From Thermobaculum terrenum ATCC BAA-798 (GTDB lineage: Bacteria; Chloroflexota; Chloroflexia; Thermobaculales; Thermobaculaceae), in assembly GCF_000025005.1 (NCBI RefSeq), contig NC_013525.1, forward strand, positions 1,266,501-1,330,500: DNA of 64,000 nucleotides. The letters are read 5' to 3'. Within the stretch, counting starts at the first letter, position 1; every line of letters begins with the position of its first letter. The position numbers were made by a program, and so were the translations under genes. The notes under the pieces are model-generated. The model was given only the letters and a program-made list of their open reading frames with translations, ran no database searches and had not been told where the DNA came from. Shown piece by piece: positions 54,553 through 63,764 of the stretch.

Positions 54553-57156
54553 ATGAATGTAGAAGGTTGGACTGAAAAAGCCAGAGAGGCGCTTATCCAG
54601 GCTCAAAGAGAGGCTGAAAACAGGAGCCATAGCCAGATACAACCTGAACACCTGCTTTATGCTTTGCTCACTCAGGAAAATGGCATCGTACCTGCCGTAA
54701 TAAGGTCTGCTGGTTCTTCACCTGAGGATGTGGTACGAGTGCTTGAGGCCGAACTTAGTAGGCTACCTCGAGTGAGCGGTACGGGTGTGCAGGTTTATCT
54801 TTCACCTGTGCTATCAAGGATCATATCCAACGCTGAGCGAGAAGCTCAGCAGATGCAGGATGAGTATCTGAGCACAGAGCATCTGTTGCTGGCTCTGTGT
54901 GAAGACATGGGCACGGCAGGGAGAATACTAAGAAGCAGGGGCCTTGACAGGAACACTGTACTGCAAGCGCTGTCCAAGGTTAGGGGTAGCCAGAAGGTTA
55001 CAGATCCTAACCCCGAGGAGAAATACCAGGCTCTTGAGAAGTACGGACGCGACCTCACGGCTTTGGCTGAGCAAGGCAAGCTAGACCCAGTGATAGGTCG
55101 AGACGAAGAGATTCGGCGCGTTATTCAGGTGCTATCCAGACGCACGAAAAACAACCCAGTACTTATAGGCGAGCCTGGGGTAGGCAAGACAGCCATAGTC
55201 GAGGGATTAGCCCAGAGAATAGTACGTGGAGATGTGCCAGAGAGTCTCAAAAACTGCCGAATAATCCAGCTGGATCTAGCTGGCATGGTGGCAGGCACAA
55301 AGTTTCGTGGTGAATTTGAGGAAAGACTGAAGGCTGTGCTTAAAGAGGTAACCAGCAGCGAAGGCAAAATCATCCTGTTTATAGATGAGCTACATACTGT
55401 GGTGGGTGCAGGTGCTGCTGAGGGCGCCATAGATGCAGGGAACATACTCAAGCCCATGCTAGCTAGGGGCGAGATCAGAGTTATAGGTGCCACTACTCTG
55501 GATGAGTACCGCAAGTACATAGAGAAGGACGCTGCCCTGGAGAGAAGGTTCCAGCCGGTTTATGTTGACGAGCCCTCTGTTGAGGATACTATTAGCATCC
55601 TCCGAGGACTAAGAGAGAGGTATGAAGTTCACCACGGTGTGAGGATCAGAGACAGCGCTTTGGTAGCAGCAGCTGTACTCTCCCATAGATATATATCGGA
55701 TCGCTTCCTCCCAGACAAAGCTATAGATCTAGTGGATGAAGCGGCCTCTAAGATAAGGATGGAGATAGACTCCATGCCGGTGGAGCTCGATGAGCTTGAG
55801 CGTCGGATCTTGCAGCTAGAGATAGAGCGGGAGGCTCTCAAGAAGGAGACGGATGAAGCTTCCAAAGAGAGGCTAGCTAATCTTGAGAAGGAATTGGCTG
55901 ATCTAAAGGAAAAGAGAGAAGCCCTGCGCATGCAATGGGAAAGGGAGAAGTCCCTGCTACAGGAAATAAACTCCGTAAAGGAGAGTATAGATAGAGTCAA
56001 GCATGAGATAGAACAGGCAGAGAGAAATTACGACTATAACCGTGCTGCTCAGCTCAAATACTCTGACCTGACTAATCTGGAGAGGAGGCTCAAAGAGTTA
56101 GAGGAGCAACTTGCAAGGACCTCCGAAAACCGAATGGTGCAAGAGGAGGTGACTGAAGAGGATATAGCAGAAGTAGTTAGCCGCTGGACAGGTATACCCG
56201 TTAGCAAGCTACTATCCGGCGAGGTGGAGAAGCTCATCCACATGGAAGAGTATCTCAGACAAAGAGTCGTCGGGCAGGATGAGGCTATATCCGCAGTGGC
56301 TAACGCCATACGAGCCGCGAGAGCCGGGTTGCAGGACCCCAATCGCCCTATAGGCTCCTTCCTATTCCTGGGACCTACAGGAGTAGGTAAGACCGAAACT
56401 GCCAGAGCTCTAGCTGAGTTTCTGTTCGACGACGAGCGGGCGATGGTCCGAATAGATATGAGTGAGTACGGAGAGAAGCATTCAGTAGCTAGATTGATAG
56501 GAGCTCCACCAGGATATGTTGGTTACGAAGAGGCTGGGCAGTTGACCGAAGCAGTGAGAAGAAGACCTTACAGCGTGATACTATTCGATGAGGTGGAGAA
56601 GGCACATCCTGAAGTCCTGAACATACTTCTGCAAGTACTGGACGATGGTAGACTCACTGATGGGCAAGGGAGAACTGTAGACTTCAGAAACACCATAATA
56701 ATCATGACCTCGAACCTTGGTAGCCAATGGATCATGGAACCCGGCTTGAGCTGGGATGAGGTTAGAAGCAGAGTAATGGACGCGGTAAGAGCACACTTCA
56801 GGCCAGAGTTGATCAATAGAATAGATGAGATAGTCATATTCAAGCCTCTAGGAGTCGAGCAGATCGAGCAGATAGTAGAGCTGCAGCTGAATAGCCTGAG
56901 AGAGAGGCTTAGAGACAGACATATGTCTATAGAGCTAACACCAAGTGCTAAGGAACATCTAGCGCTAGCTGGATATGACCCGGTGTATGGCGCACGACCC
57001 CTAAAGAGGGTTATACAGAAGGAAGTCGTTCAGCCACTGGCCATGCGGATCTTGCAGGGCGAGTTCAAAGATGGAGATACTATCATAGTAGATTATGTGA
57101 ACGGGCAGATTCAGTTCAGAGCAAAAGCTAGAGAGCCAGAAGCAGCCGAAGTATAG
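54553..57156 (+). CDS. clpB: ClpB disaggregase
   Basis: Hexameric AAA+ chaperone that rescues aggregated proteins with DnaK. 867 residues from the ATG (GAGGTG upstream). It has a double Clp-N domain (about 1-145), AAA-1 with Walker [10 protein letters not shown] at about 206 and [14 protein letters not shown], a long coiled-coil middle domain (about 400-530, extremely Glu/Lys-rich), AAA-2 with GPTGVGKTE at about 607, and a C-terminal domain. The coiled-coil region separates ClpB from ClpC/ClpA. A GTG at 54544 is a less likely start. Confidence 0.97.
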   Translation: MNVEGWTEKAREALIQAQREAENRSHSQIQPEHLLYALLTQENGIVPAVIRSAGSSPEDVVRVLEAELSRLPRVSGTGVQVYLSPVLSRIISNAEREAQQMQDEYLSTEHLLLALCEDMGTAGRILRSRGLDRNTVLQALSKVRGSQKVTDPNPEEKYQALEKYGRDLTALAEQGKLDPVIGRDEEIRRVIQVLSRRTKNNPVLIGEPGVGKTAIVEGLAQRIVRGDVPESLKNCRIIQLDLAGMVAGTKFRGEFEERLKAVLKEVTSSEGKIILFIDELHTVVGAGAAEGAIDAGNILKPMLARGEIRVIGATTLDEYRKYIEKDAALERRFQPVYVDEPSVEDTISILRGLRERYEVHHGVRIRDSALVAAAVLSHRYISDRFLPDKAIDLVDEAASKIRMEIDSMPVELDELERRILQLEIEREALKKETDEASKERLANLEKELADLKEKREALRMQWEREKSLLQEINSVKESIDRVKHEIEQAERNYDYNRAAQLKYSDLTNLERRLKELEEQLARTSENRMVQEEVTEEDIAEVVSRWTGIPVSKLLSGEVEKLIHMEEYLRQRVVGQDEAISAVANAIRAARAGLQDPNRPIGSFLFLGPTGVGKTETARALAEFLFDDERAMVRIDMSEYGEKHSVARLIGAPPGYVGYEEAGQLTEAVRRRPYSVILFDEVEKAHPEVLNILLQVLDDGRLTDGQGRTVDFRNTIIIMTSNLGSQWIMEPGLSWDEVRSRVMDAVRAHFRPELINRIDEIVIFKPLGVEQIEQIVELQLNSLRERLRDRHMSIELTPSAKEHLALAGYDPVYGARPLKRVIQKEVVQPLAMRILQGEFKDGDTIIVDYVNGQIQFRAKAREPEAAEV

Positions 57157-57184
57157 ACAAGTATAAAAATCCTATATTTTGGGT

Positions 57185-57220
57185 TGTGCCCGTTACTGCA
57201 TATTTGCAGTAACGGGCACA
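57185..57220. terminator. Bidirectional intrinsic terminator with MFS stop codon in stem
   Basis: Perfect 16-bp stem with a four-base loop (TATT), arms 57185-57200 and 57205-57220, followed by TATTTTTCTC on the plus strand. The minus-strand stop codon of the MFS gene (57193-57195) lies inside the stem, so this gene's last codons are part of the terminator. Confidence 0.88.
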
Positions 57221-58491
57221 TATTTTTCTCCCATCCAAGCTCTTATACCATCATCTACCTTACGCAGGATCAGGTAGCTAATCAAGACCATTATCAGTAA
57301 GCTAGCGACTGCCAATGGCCTCCCCAGTCCTAAGGTATCTACTATTAGTCCCCAAAGCAATGGTCCAACTATGGCTGAAAAACGACCTGCCATACTATAC
57401 AGCCCGTAAAGCTGCCCCAGGTAGTCACGCGGCGATAGCCTTATCATCAGAGGCCGATCAGAACTCCATGTCCCCCCTAAGGCTATCCCTGCTAGACAAC
57501 CTATTACCCAAAAGAATTGCGAGCTCAAGTGTAAGGCTGGAACAGCTATGCCCGAAGCAAGCACTATCATCCAAAGGATCAGGACCATGTCTAATGTCCT
57601 TTTGGGGCCCACACGATCAACTACTACACCCCAGACAATGCCCCCAAATATCGCAGCTATGATGCTGACAAATGCTATCTTCTCAGCATCCGTCCTGCTT
57701 AGTCCGATCTCCTCAGTCATATAGATAGCCATAACTAATATGAGCGTATTAGCCGCATCTGTATAAAAAACCCTGCCTAAGAGGAATCTGCCAAGTCCCT
57801 CGCAACGCCTCATAATCCCCCATGTATTTCTAAGATTGCGCAGTACTTCTGCTGCAGCAGCAGCTGGGGACACTACGAATACATGCCTTTCTTTCTCTCT
57901 TACCAGGAAAAAACAAGGCAAAGAAAACAATAAGAAGGATAAAGCTATACCCTTGAAGACCAAACTGTACCTATCAGTTGATGTGCTGTCGCCTAGTACT
58001 AAGCTACCAATTAGTAGACCAACTAGAGATCCACAGTACCCTAATCCAACACCGATGCCTCCAATGAGTCCTCGGTTTTTCTCGGTGCTAACATCTGCTA
58101 ACAAGGCATCGTAGAATATCAGCCCTACCTGGTAGAAGTAGTTAGCAATGGCAACTAGTACTAGGGATAGCAGGAGTCCACCACTTCCCAGGAAAAATGT
58201 AAGTCCTATACATATCAAGGTAGTAATTACGAGGAAGGGTATTCTACGAGGAGCTTGGTCTGATATGGCACCGAGAACTGGAGCCGTAATGAATACCAGC
58301 AAGTAAGACACGGCTAGAGCGTTGGTAAAAATTTGGTCCGATCCTCCAACAGCCTTGAGCCACAGAGGAAAATAAAAACTGAGTACAGCAAAGCTGAATA
58401 TAGTATTTGCAAGATCATAGAGCACCCAACTTGCAGGGCTAAGCAGGGACTTGATCGAATATGGAATCCCTCTTACAGGGTTGGTAGGCAT
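57193..58491 (-). CDS. Major facilitator superfamily transporter (UMF1 type)
   Basis: 432 residues with 12 predicted helices. The Atg22-like/UMF1 family opening WVLYDLANTIFSFAVLSFYFP is clear. The A-like motif of MFS appears between helices 2 and 3 (GAISDQAPRRIPF) and again in the second half (GVVVDRVGPKRTLD). The substrate is unknown; amino-acid or lysosome-type export roles are known only for distant relatives. It starts at ATG 58491. It is convergent with clpB across the shared terminator. Confidence 0.9.
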   Translation of the reverse strand: MPTNPVRGIPYSIKSLLSPASWVLYDLANTIFSFAVLSFYFPLWLKAVGGSDQIFTNALAVSYLLVFITAPVLGAISDQAPRRIPFLVITTLICIGLTFFLGSGGLLLSLVLVAIANYFYQVGLIFYDALLADVSTEKNRGLIGGIGVGLGYCGSLVGLLIGSLVLGDSTSTDRYSLVFKGIALSFLLFSLPCFFLVREKERHVFVVSPAAAAAEVLRNLRNTWGIMRRCEGLGRFLLGRVFYTDAANTLILVMAIYMTEEIGLSRTDAEKIAFVSIIAAIFGGIVWGVVVDRVGPKRTLDMVLILWMIVLASGIAVPALHLSSQFFWVIGCLAGIALGGTWSSDRPLMIRLSPRDYLGQLYGLYSMAGRFSAIVGPLLWGLIVDTLGLGRPLAVASLLIMVLISYLILRKVDDGIRAWMGEKYVPVTANMQ

Positions 58492-58531
58492 GCATTTTCC
58501 TCAACTTTTTAGCCTTATGATCAGCTAAAAG

Positions 58532-59158
58532 CTACTGAAATGCAACTCTCCTCTTCCTACGTCCGAAGAGCTTTCCCCCTGTCCACCCCAGTACGAATCC
58601 AGCTACTATAGAGACAATCAAGAAAGCAACATAGAGTACTAAACCGTTCGGGATAAAATCTCTTGCTGTTGGGTAAATATCGTAGCGCAACTTAGAGTAG
58701 ATGCTTGGGAAGAAATTATACGATACTACTAAGAGTAAAAAGCTAACTATTCCAAATACTAAGCTAGCTAACGCCCCAGCATTCGCAGCTAGAGCTCCAA
58801 TGCGAGAAGCCAACGCACCGCATACTATAAGCCCAACTGCAATCACTGCTAAGGCGATTTCAGCATATAGATAGTAGTTATTAGGATCTACATAGGACAC
58901 AGCTGTCTGAATTATGAAAAAGATTAGTCCGAAGATAGTACCTATAGGCAAGCTACTAGCAGGTCGGGTAGTAGGTGTAGCAGAGCGTGTGCGTGCTGAC
59001 GAACCAGCTCGAGAACCTCTTAGTATCCTCCTAACTTCGTCGCTCGTGATCTTGATATTCTCCCCTTGGAGGTAAATGGCTATTTGACTGGGAGTCCAAC
59101 CAGGATGCTTAGATGCAAGCTCACGAACCCTGGTCTCAACGTCGACCCGCTTACTCAT
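58532..59158 (-). CDS. Membrane protein with N-terminal helix-turn-helix-like segment
   Basis: 208 residues from the ATG at 59158 (AGGAGTG upstream). Residues 1-45 (VRELASKHPGWTPSQIAIYL, then ITSDEVRRILRG) look like a small winged or tri-helical DNA/RNA-binding fold. After a Ser/Arg/Thr-rich stretch come four membrane helices (about 68-88, 95-115, 123-145 and 170-195) and a basic tail (GRRKRRVAFQ). No family recognised. It could be a membrane-tethered regulator. It is divergent from the inositol monophosphatase gene. Confidence 0.65.
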   Translation of the reverse strand: MSKRVDVETRVRELASKHPGWTPSQIAIYLQGENIKITSDEVRRILRGSRAGSSARTRSATPTTRPASSLPIGTIFGLIFFIIQTAVSYVDPNNYYLYAEIALAVIAVGLIVCGALASRIGALAANAGALASLVFGIVSFLLLVVSYNFFPSIYSKLRYDIYPTARDFIPNGLVLYVAFLIVSIVAGFVLGWTGGKLFGRRKRRVAFQ

Positions 59159-59314
59159 GGAAGGCTTCACTCCTGAAACATCTTGTTTCTAGCTAGATCA
59201 ATCATATATGCAGTAACGTGTATCCGCAAATACAACACCAGGGAATCGCAAGCCCAATTGATTGTACTAAAATGCCTAAGGAAACCAATCATCTGATCAA
59301 TTGGAGAAAAGAGA

Positions 59315-60085
59315 GTGCAAAAAGAGCTGGAAGTAGCTATTGAGGCCGCTTACAAGGCCGGAAAAGTCCTGAGAAGTATGTTTGAGAAAGGTGTACAAGT
59401 TCATTATAAAGGTCGAGTGGATTTAGTAACAACCGCGGATTTTGAATCTGAAAAGACGATTATAGAAACCATACACAAAGCATTTCCCAATCATGGTATA
59501 TATGCTGAAGAGAGTGGCATCAAGGAGGGCACTCAGCCTCTCAGATGGATAATCGACCCCTTGGATGGCACTACAAACTTCGCGCACAACTTTCCTCTAT
59601 TTGCAGTGTCTATAGCCCTTGAGCATGAGGAAGAGATGATACTCGGAGTGGTTTACAACCCCATATCGGATGAGATGTTCACGGCAGCCAGGGGCGAAGG
59701 ATCTCGAAAGAACGACAAACCTATACAAGTCTCAGATACTGAGGATTTGATACATTCCCTTGTGGTCACAGGATTTCCATATGACAGGTCCGAGGTCTCG
59801 AGCATCATAGAGCTGTGGACTTACTTCACATTGCATGCTCAAGGAGTGCGAAGGCTAGGATCTGCCTCGCTAGACCTGTGCTATGTAGCAACAGGGCAGA
59901 TGGATGCCTACTACGAGAGATATGTTTTTCCTTGGGATATAGCCGCAGGAGCTATCATAGTTCAGGAGGCTGGAGGTAAGGTAACTGACTTCTATGGTGG
60001 TAAGTTCACTAGCTATAAGAACGAAATAGTTGCCTCTAACGGCAAACTACATGAGGCTATGATAAATGTTACCAGTAGAGTCTAG
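59315..60085 (+). CDS. suhB: Inositol-1-monophosphatase family protein
   Basis: 256 residues. Mg2+-dependent phosphatase motifs are intact: YAEESGI, IDPLDGTTNFAHNFP and PWDIAAGAIIVQEAGG. It can act on inositol phosphate, fructose bisphosphate or PAP; the family also includes SuhB. It starts at GTG 59315 with GGAGAAAAG upstream. Inositol phosphatase activity would also suit a mycothiol-like pathway, but that is speculation. It lies just upstream of the TPP riboswitch, which has its own promoter. Confidence 0.9.
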   Translation: MQKELEVAIEAAYKAGKVLRSMFEKGVQVHYKGRVDLVTTADFESEKTIIETIHKAFPNHGIYAEESGIKEGTQPLRWIIDPLDGTTNFAHNFPLFAVSIALEHEEEMILGVVYNPISDEMFTAARGEGSRKNDKPIQVSDTEDLIHSLVVTGFPYDRSEVSSIIELWTYFTLHAQGVRRLGSASLDLCYVATGQMDAYYERYVFPWDIAAGAIIVQEAGGKVTDFYGGKFTSYKNEIVASNGKLHEAMINVTSRV

Positions 60086-60101
60086 ATTGCCAACTTCTAG
60101 A

Positions 60102-60130
60102 TTGACAAAGGTTATCAGCGTTGCTATAGT
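60102..60130 (+). promoter_or_regulatory. Predicted promoter of the thiamine operon
   Basis: TTGACA (60102-60107), a 17-bp spacer and TATAGT (60125-60130), the best sigma-70-type match in the window. It is placed about 20 bases before the TPP aptamer. Confidence 0.75.
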
Positions 60131-60149
60131 CTGGTGGCAAGTGAATATT

Positions 60150-60256
60150 GAGGATACGGGAGCTCGGGTCAGCCGGGCTGAGAGGGTGGACAATCCCCAG
60201 GGAGCTCCACCGACCGTTGGAACCTGAACCGGGTAATGCTGGCGCAGGGAATCATA
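60150..60256 (+). ncRNA. TPP (THI-box) riboswitch
   Basis: Conserved TPP aptamer blocks in order: CGGGAGCTCGGG, GGCTGAGAGGG, a P3 extension GGTGGA...TCCACC, then GAACCTGAACCGGGTAATGCTGGCGCAGGGAA. These match the two arms that hold the pyrimidine and diphosphate of TPP. It precedes the ABC transporter genes and is followed by a terminator, so TPP would switch the operon off. Confidence 0.96.
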
Positions 60257-60268
60257 CAGATCTCTTTG

Positions 60269-60298
60269 GCCGTCGGCTTCTACCCGACGGCTTTTTTT
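60269..60298 (+). terminator. Riboswitch-controlled intrinsic terminator
   Basis: GCCGTCGG (60269-60276), loop CTTCTAC, CCGACGGC (60284-60291), then seven T. A textbook terminator directly after the TPP aptamer and about 20 bases before the first gene. Confidence 0.95.
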
Positions 60299-60317
60299 GT
60301 TTGGGAGTGATCAGGAC

Positions 60318-61106
60318 ATGTCAACAGAGGATAATATCGCTATCGAAATAATTGGGGTATCCAAAGTATTTGGCGAGGGCGCTACGGCTACAAAAGCCTT
60401 GGATAGCGTCTATCTTACAGTATATGATCGAGAATTTGTATCCCTAATAGGCCCTAGTGGCTGTGGCAAAACAACATTACTGAACATCGTAGCAGGGGTG
60501 GAAGAGCCGACACAGGGTAGGGTTCTCGTCGGTAGTTCGTCCCATAGACTAGGGCATGTTAGTTATATGCCCCAGAAGGACTTGTTATTACCGTGGCGTA
60601 CTGCTCTCGACAACTCAATACTAGGATTAGAACTCAAGGGTGTTGATAAGAAAACTGCCAGGCGTAGAGCCCAAGAACTATTTCGACTAGCGGGACTAGA
60701 GGGCTTTGAGGACGTACTTCCTTCCAAACTATCTGGAGGCATGCGCCAGAGAGTAGCCTTTATCAGAACTATTTGCTGTGAAGGTCGGGCTATGCTGCTG
60801 GATGAACCCTTTGCCTCCCTGGATGCACTAACCAGAGTAGATATGCAGAACTGGCTAATGCGAGTATGGGATGAAATCAAGATACCTACACTACTGGTTA
60901 CACATGATATCGAAGAGGCCATATGGCTTTCCGACCGAGTTGTAGTATTTACCCCAAGACCTGGGCGAATTTTGGAAGTGTTAGATGTCCCTTTCGGCCG
61001 TCCCCGAACCTTGGAAATGAAGCTCACTGAAGAATTTTTGGCAATAAAACGGGAGATTATGGAGAGCTTAGGTGAAGGAAGTAAAGTCAAAGCACAAGTC
61101 AACTAG
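60318..61106 (+). CDS. thiZ: Thiamine-precursor ABC transporter, ATPase (ThiZ-like)
   Basis: About 262 residues. Nitrate/taurine/pyrimidine-type ABC ATPase: Walker A GPSGCGKTT, Q-loop YMPQKDLLLPW, signature KLSGGMRQRV, Walker B MLLDEPFASLD and H-loop VTHDIEEA. Directly under the TPP riboswitch, so it should power uptake of the thiamine pyrimidine precursor. The ATG at 60318 is chosen; the frame is open from 60297 inside the terminator. It overlaps the permease gene by 35 bp. Confidence 0.92.
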   Translation: MSTEDNIAIEIIGVSKVFGEGATATKALDSVYLTVYDREFVSLIGPSGCGKTTLLNIVAGVEEPTQGRVLVGSSSHRLGHVSYMPQKDLLLPWRTALDNSILGLELKGVDKKTARRRAQELFRLAGLEGFEDVLPSKLSGGMRQRVAFIRTICCEGRAMLLDEPFASLDALTRVDMQNWLMRVWDEIKIPTLLVTHDIEEAIWLSDRVVVFTPRPGRILEVLDVPFGRPRTLEMKLTEEFLAIKREIMESLGEGSKVKAQVN

Positions 61107-61851
61107 TGAATTGTTGCTTCCAATACTATTCATAATACTAATGCTCCTCGTCTGGGAAGTTTACGTTAGAGCTGCAGGAGTTGACCAAACAGTATTGCCA
61201 TCTCCTTCAAGAATAGTTGCCGCCCTATGGTATGCAAGAAGCGATCTGCTGAACAATACCCTCTATACGTTGCTAGAAACCGCCATAGGCTTGACCATCT
61301 CGATCATAGTAGGATCGTTCCTAGCCATCTTGATAGATATATCTAAACTCGTAGATCGAACTCTGTATCCAGTACTGGTAGTGTCCCAGACCATCCCAAT
61401 GGTTGCTCTTGCTCCATTACTTGTACTATGGTTCGGCTTTGGACTGGCTCCGAAAGTCATAGTCGTAGTGCTGGTGACATTCTTTCCGATAGTAGTCGCC
61501 ATGGTAGATGGGCTTCGCAGTACTGACCGTGAGCTTATAAAGCTGCTGAAGACTATGGGTGCTAATAGGCTACAAACATTGACCAAGGTTCAGTTACCTG
61601 CTTCCCTCCCCTACCTGTTTTCAGGGATAAAAGTCGGCGTCACTTACGGAGTGATAGGAGCGATATTTGGAGAATACGTTGGAGCTTACCAAGGGTTGGG
61701 CATACTCATACAAACAGCCAAGAACTCCTTTAGAACAGATCTAGTCTTCGCTGCGATATGTGTTACTGCATTGCTTAGCATAGGACTATTCTGGCTGACG
61801 AATCTAGTCGAGCGCAAACTAATACCGTGGCATGCAAAAGCTACTTCATAG
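61072..61851 (+). CDS. thiX: Thiamine-precursor ABC transporter, permease (ThiX-like)
   Basis: 259-residue inner-membrane protein with six helices and the BPD_transp_1 coupling motif (TMGANRLQTLTKVQLPASLPYLFSG region, about residues 163-187). It starts at GTG 61072 inside the ATPase gene; GAGAGC precedes it. It overlaps the binding-protein gene region, so the three proteins are made together as one transporter. Confidence 0.92.
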   Translation: MKEVKSKHKSTSELLLPILFIILMLLVWEVYVRAAGVDQTVLPSPSRIVAALWYARSDLLNNTLYTLLETAIGLTISIIVGSFLAILIDISKLVDRTLYPVLVVSQTIPMVALAPLLVLWFGFGLAPKVIVVVLVTFFPIVVAMVDGLRSTDRELIKLLKTMGANRLQTLTKVQLPASLPYLFSGIKVGVTYGVIGAIFGEYVGAYQGLGILIQTAKNSFRTDLVFAAICVTALLSIGLFWLTNLVERKLIPWHAKATS

Positions 61852-61859
61852 GAGGTTGT

Positions 61860-62942
61860 ATGTTCAGTAAGAGTAAAACATATCTTATCCTAATTGTCTT
61901 GATGTTACTCACAGTGTCATGCGGTAGTCAGGCCACTCAAGCAACTCCGAGTGTCGTAAGAAGCGTATTCACAACAACGCCAAGCTCAAGCGAAGGAAGC
62001 AATAAGAAATTACAGACCGTAACACTGGCACTCGATTGGACACCAAATACAAACCACACAGGCATATATGTGGCTTTGCAGAAGGGGTGGTACAGAGAAA
62101 ACGGGATCAATCTCAAGATACTCCCTTACTCCGAAACAGATACTAATCAGTTAGTTTCTCAAGGGAAAGCAGATTTCGGTATCAGTTTCGAAGAAGGGGT
62201 AGTAACTTCCAGAGCAGCAGGATTAGACGTTATATCTGTCGCTGCGATTATCCAACATAACACTTCTGCCTTAGTTACTTTGAAAGAATCTGGTATTAAC
62301 AGGCCAAGAATGCTCGACGGTAAAAGATATGCGGGCTTTGGCTCTCCTTTTGAAAAGCCAGTTATATCAGAAGTAATAAAGTGTGATGGTGGAAAGGGAG
62401 ATTTCAAGACGGTAACCACCAATGTGTTTGGATACGAGGCTCTAAAAGCTAAGAGAGCTGACTTCGTATGGATATTCATGGGATGGGAGGGCATTCAGGC
62501 AAAGAGAGAAGGGCTTAAACTAAACGTATTCTACATTAAGGACTATTGTGTACCCGACTACTATACACCAGTTATAATTACCAGCCGAAAGTTCTTGGAC
62601 AGATCTCACGACTTAGCTAAGAGATTCATGGAGGCTACGGCCAGAGGCTATGAATATGCTATAAAGCACCCTGATGATTCTGCAAAGATACTGATACAAG
62701 CAGCACCCAAGGGTACGTTCCCAGACCCAGGACTGGTTGTAGAAAGTCAGAGATGGCTGAGTCCCAGATACAAAGCGGAAAAGAAGCATTGGGGTGTACA
62801 GGATCTGAGAGTATGGACAAACTACCCACGCTTCATGTACAAAACGGGCAATCTACTAGGTCCTGACAATAAACCGCTCAAGCAAGAGCCTGACTACAAA
62901 TCCTACTTCACGAACGAGCTGTTACCTTATGGTAATAGCTAG
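61860..62942 (+). CDS. thiY: Pyrimidine-precursor binding lipoprotein (ThiY/NMT1-like)
   Basis: 360 residues from the ATG at 61860 (AGGAGG upstream). Lipobox LTVSC near residue 20, then a Thr/Ser-rich linker. The NMT1/THI5-like fold follows: VTLALDWTPNTNHTGIYVALQKGWY and VSQGKADFGISFEEGV. In ThiXYZ systems this protein captures N-formyl-4-amino-5-aminomethyl-2-methylpyrimidine, a degradation product of thiamine. Under the TPP riboswitch that role is a good inference. A longer frame from 61827 lacks a proper signal peptide. Confidence 0.92.
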   Translation: MFSKSKTYLILIVLMLLTVSCGSQATQATPSVVRSVFTTTPSSSEGSNKKLQTVTLALDWTPNTNHTGIYVALQKGWYRENGINLKILPYSETDTNQLVSQGKADFGISFEEGVVTSRAAGLDVISVAAIIQHNTSALVTLKESGINRPRMLDGKRYAGFGSPFEKPVISEVIKCDGGKGDFKTVTTNVFGYEALKAKRADFVWIFMGWEGIQAKREGLKLNVFYIKDYCVPDYYTPVIITSRKFLDRSHDLAKRFMEATARGYEYAIKHPDDSAKILIQAAPKGTFPDPGLVVESQRWLSPRYKAEKKHWGVQDLRVWTNYPRFMYKTGNLLGPDNKPLKQEPDYKSYFTNELLPYGNS

Positions 62943-63090
62943 GATCCTCAGATCTTGCTATAGCTAGGGTTTATATATAGCTTCGTTACTAGAGACTAGT
63001 TTTATGCTATATTGCTGGCAGCATTAGTGCTGTACTTAGTATAGTTTTTATTCCGCGCCAGGTGTTACTTGTTTACTGGAGGTGAAGTTA

Positions 63091-63744
63091 ATGCCTACCA
63101 AGGCACTAAATTTTAGCCTTTACGTGATAACAGACCCTGATCTATCAGGGGGCAGAATGCACACGGAGGTAGCAAAGCTCGCGTTAGAGGGTGGAGCTAA
63201 TGTTATCGAATTTAGAGACAAAAGAGCTACTGTTCGAAGGCAATATGAAGTCGCTAAACAGCTGAGGGAACTTACTAAGCAATATAACGCATACCTGATA
63301 ATAAATGACCGCCCAGATATAGCCATGGCTGTAGAAGCAGATGGAGTTCACCTGGGTCCAGAAGACTTGCCTATAGAGGTCGTAAGAAAGCTGGTAGGTG
63401 ATACCATGCTAATAGCAGCCAGTGCTTACGATCCCCAGGAAGCTCTAGAAGCCCAAGAAGCAGGTGCTGACTTTATAGTCGCTAGACCTTTATTCAGGAC
63501 AAGGTGGGCAATCGATAAGGGCCCATCTATGGGAATAGATGGCCTTCGACGGCTCACACAGACGGTAAATATTCCGGTTGTACCTGTCGGTGGTATAAGG
63601 GTGGATAACCTAAAGGATGTTATGTCTACTGGAGTCCTATGCCCTGGAGTTACAACGGCTATAGTAGGGGCAGATGACCCAAAGAGCGCTGCGCAAGAGA
63701 TAAGAAAACTTGTCGACTCTCTAAGAGTAGCTGCCTCTAGCTAG
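63091..63744 (+). CDS. thiE: Thiamine-phosphate synthase
   Basis: Joins HMP-diphosphate and thiazole phosphate. 217 residues from the ATG at 63091 (GGAGGTG upstream). Barrel motifs: YVITDPDLSGG, VIEFRDKRATVRRQ (pyrophosphate-binding Arg/Lys), LIINDRPDIAMAVEADGVHLGPEDLP and VPVGGIRVDNL. The thiazole-side loop reads ARPLFRTRWAIDKGPS, somewhat unlike the usual GPIFPT(K)TK. It lies 148 bp after thiY, probably within the same TPP-controlled transcript. Its stop lies in a 34-bp palindrome. Confidence 0.9.
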   Translation: MPTKALNFSLYVITDPDLSGGRMHTEVAKLALEGGANVIEFRDKRATVRRQYEVAKQLRELTKQYNAYLIINDRPDIAMAVEADGVHLGPEDLPIEVVRKLVGDTMLIAASAYDPQEALEAQEAGADFIVARPLFRTRWAIDKGPSMGIDGLRRLTQTVNIPVVPVGGIRVDNLKDVMSTGVLCPGVTTAIVGADDPKSAAQEIRKLVDSLRVAASS

Positions 63745-63757
63745 AGGCAGCTACTCT
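63724..63757. terminator. thiE: 34-bp perfect palindrome at the thiE stop
   Basis: Positions 63724-63740 are the exact reverse complement of 63741-63757, with no unpaired centre. The thiE stop TAG (63742-63744) is just right of the centre. A run of T begins about 14 bases later (CTTAATCTTTTTTG). It can act as a two-way terminator for thiE and the converging aconitase gene. Confidence 0.75.
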
Positions 63758-63764
63758 ATGTGAC

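Noticed and set aside
54846-56843. Several minus-strand open frames under clpB
   Set aside because: They are Ser-rich mirror readings of the clpB coding strand and have no family resemblance.
60081-60105. Direct repeat TCTAGATTG before the thiamine promoter
   Set aside because: Two short copies near a stop codon and a -35 box; too short to be distinguished from chance.
62943-63090. Second riboswitch before thiE
   Set aside because: No TPP aptamer blocks are present; only a short 5-bp hairpin (63019-63032) and AT-rich stretches are seen.
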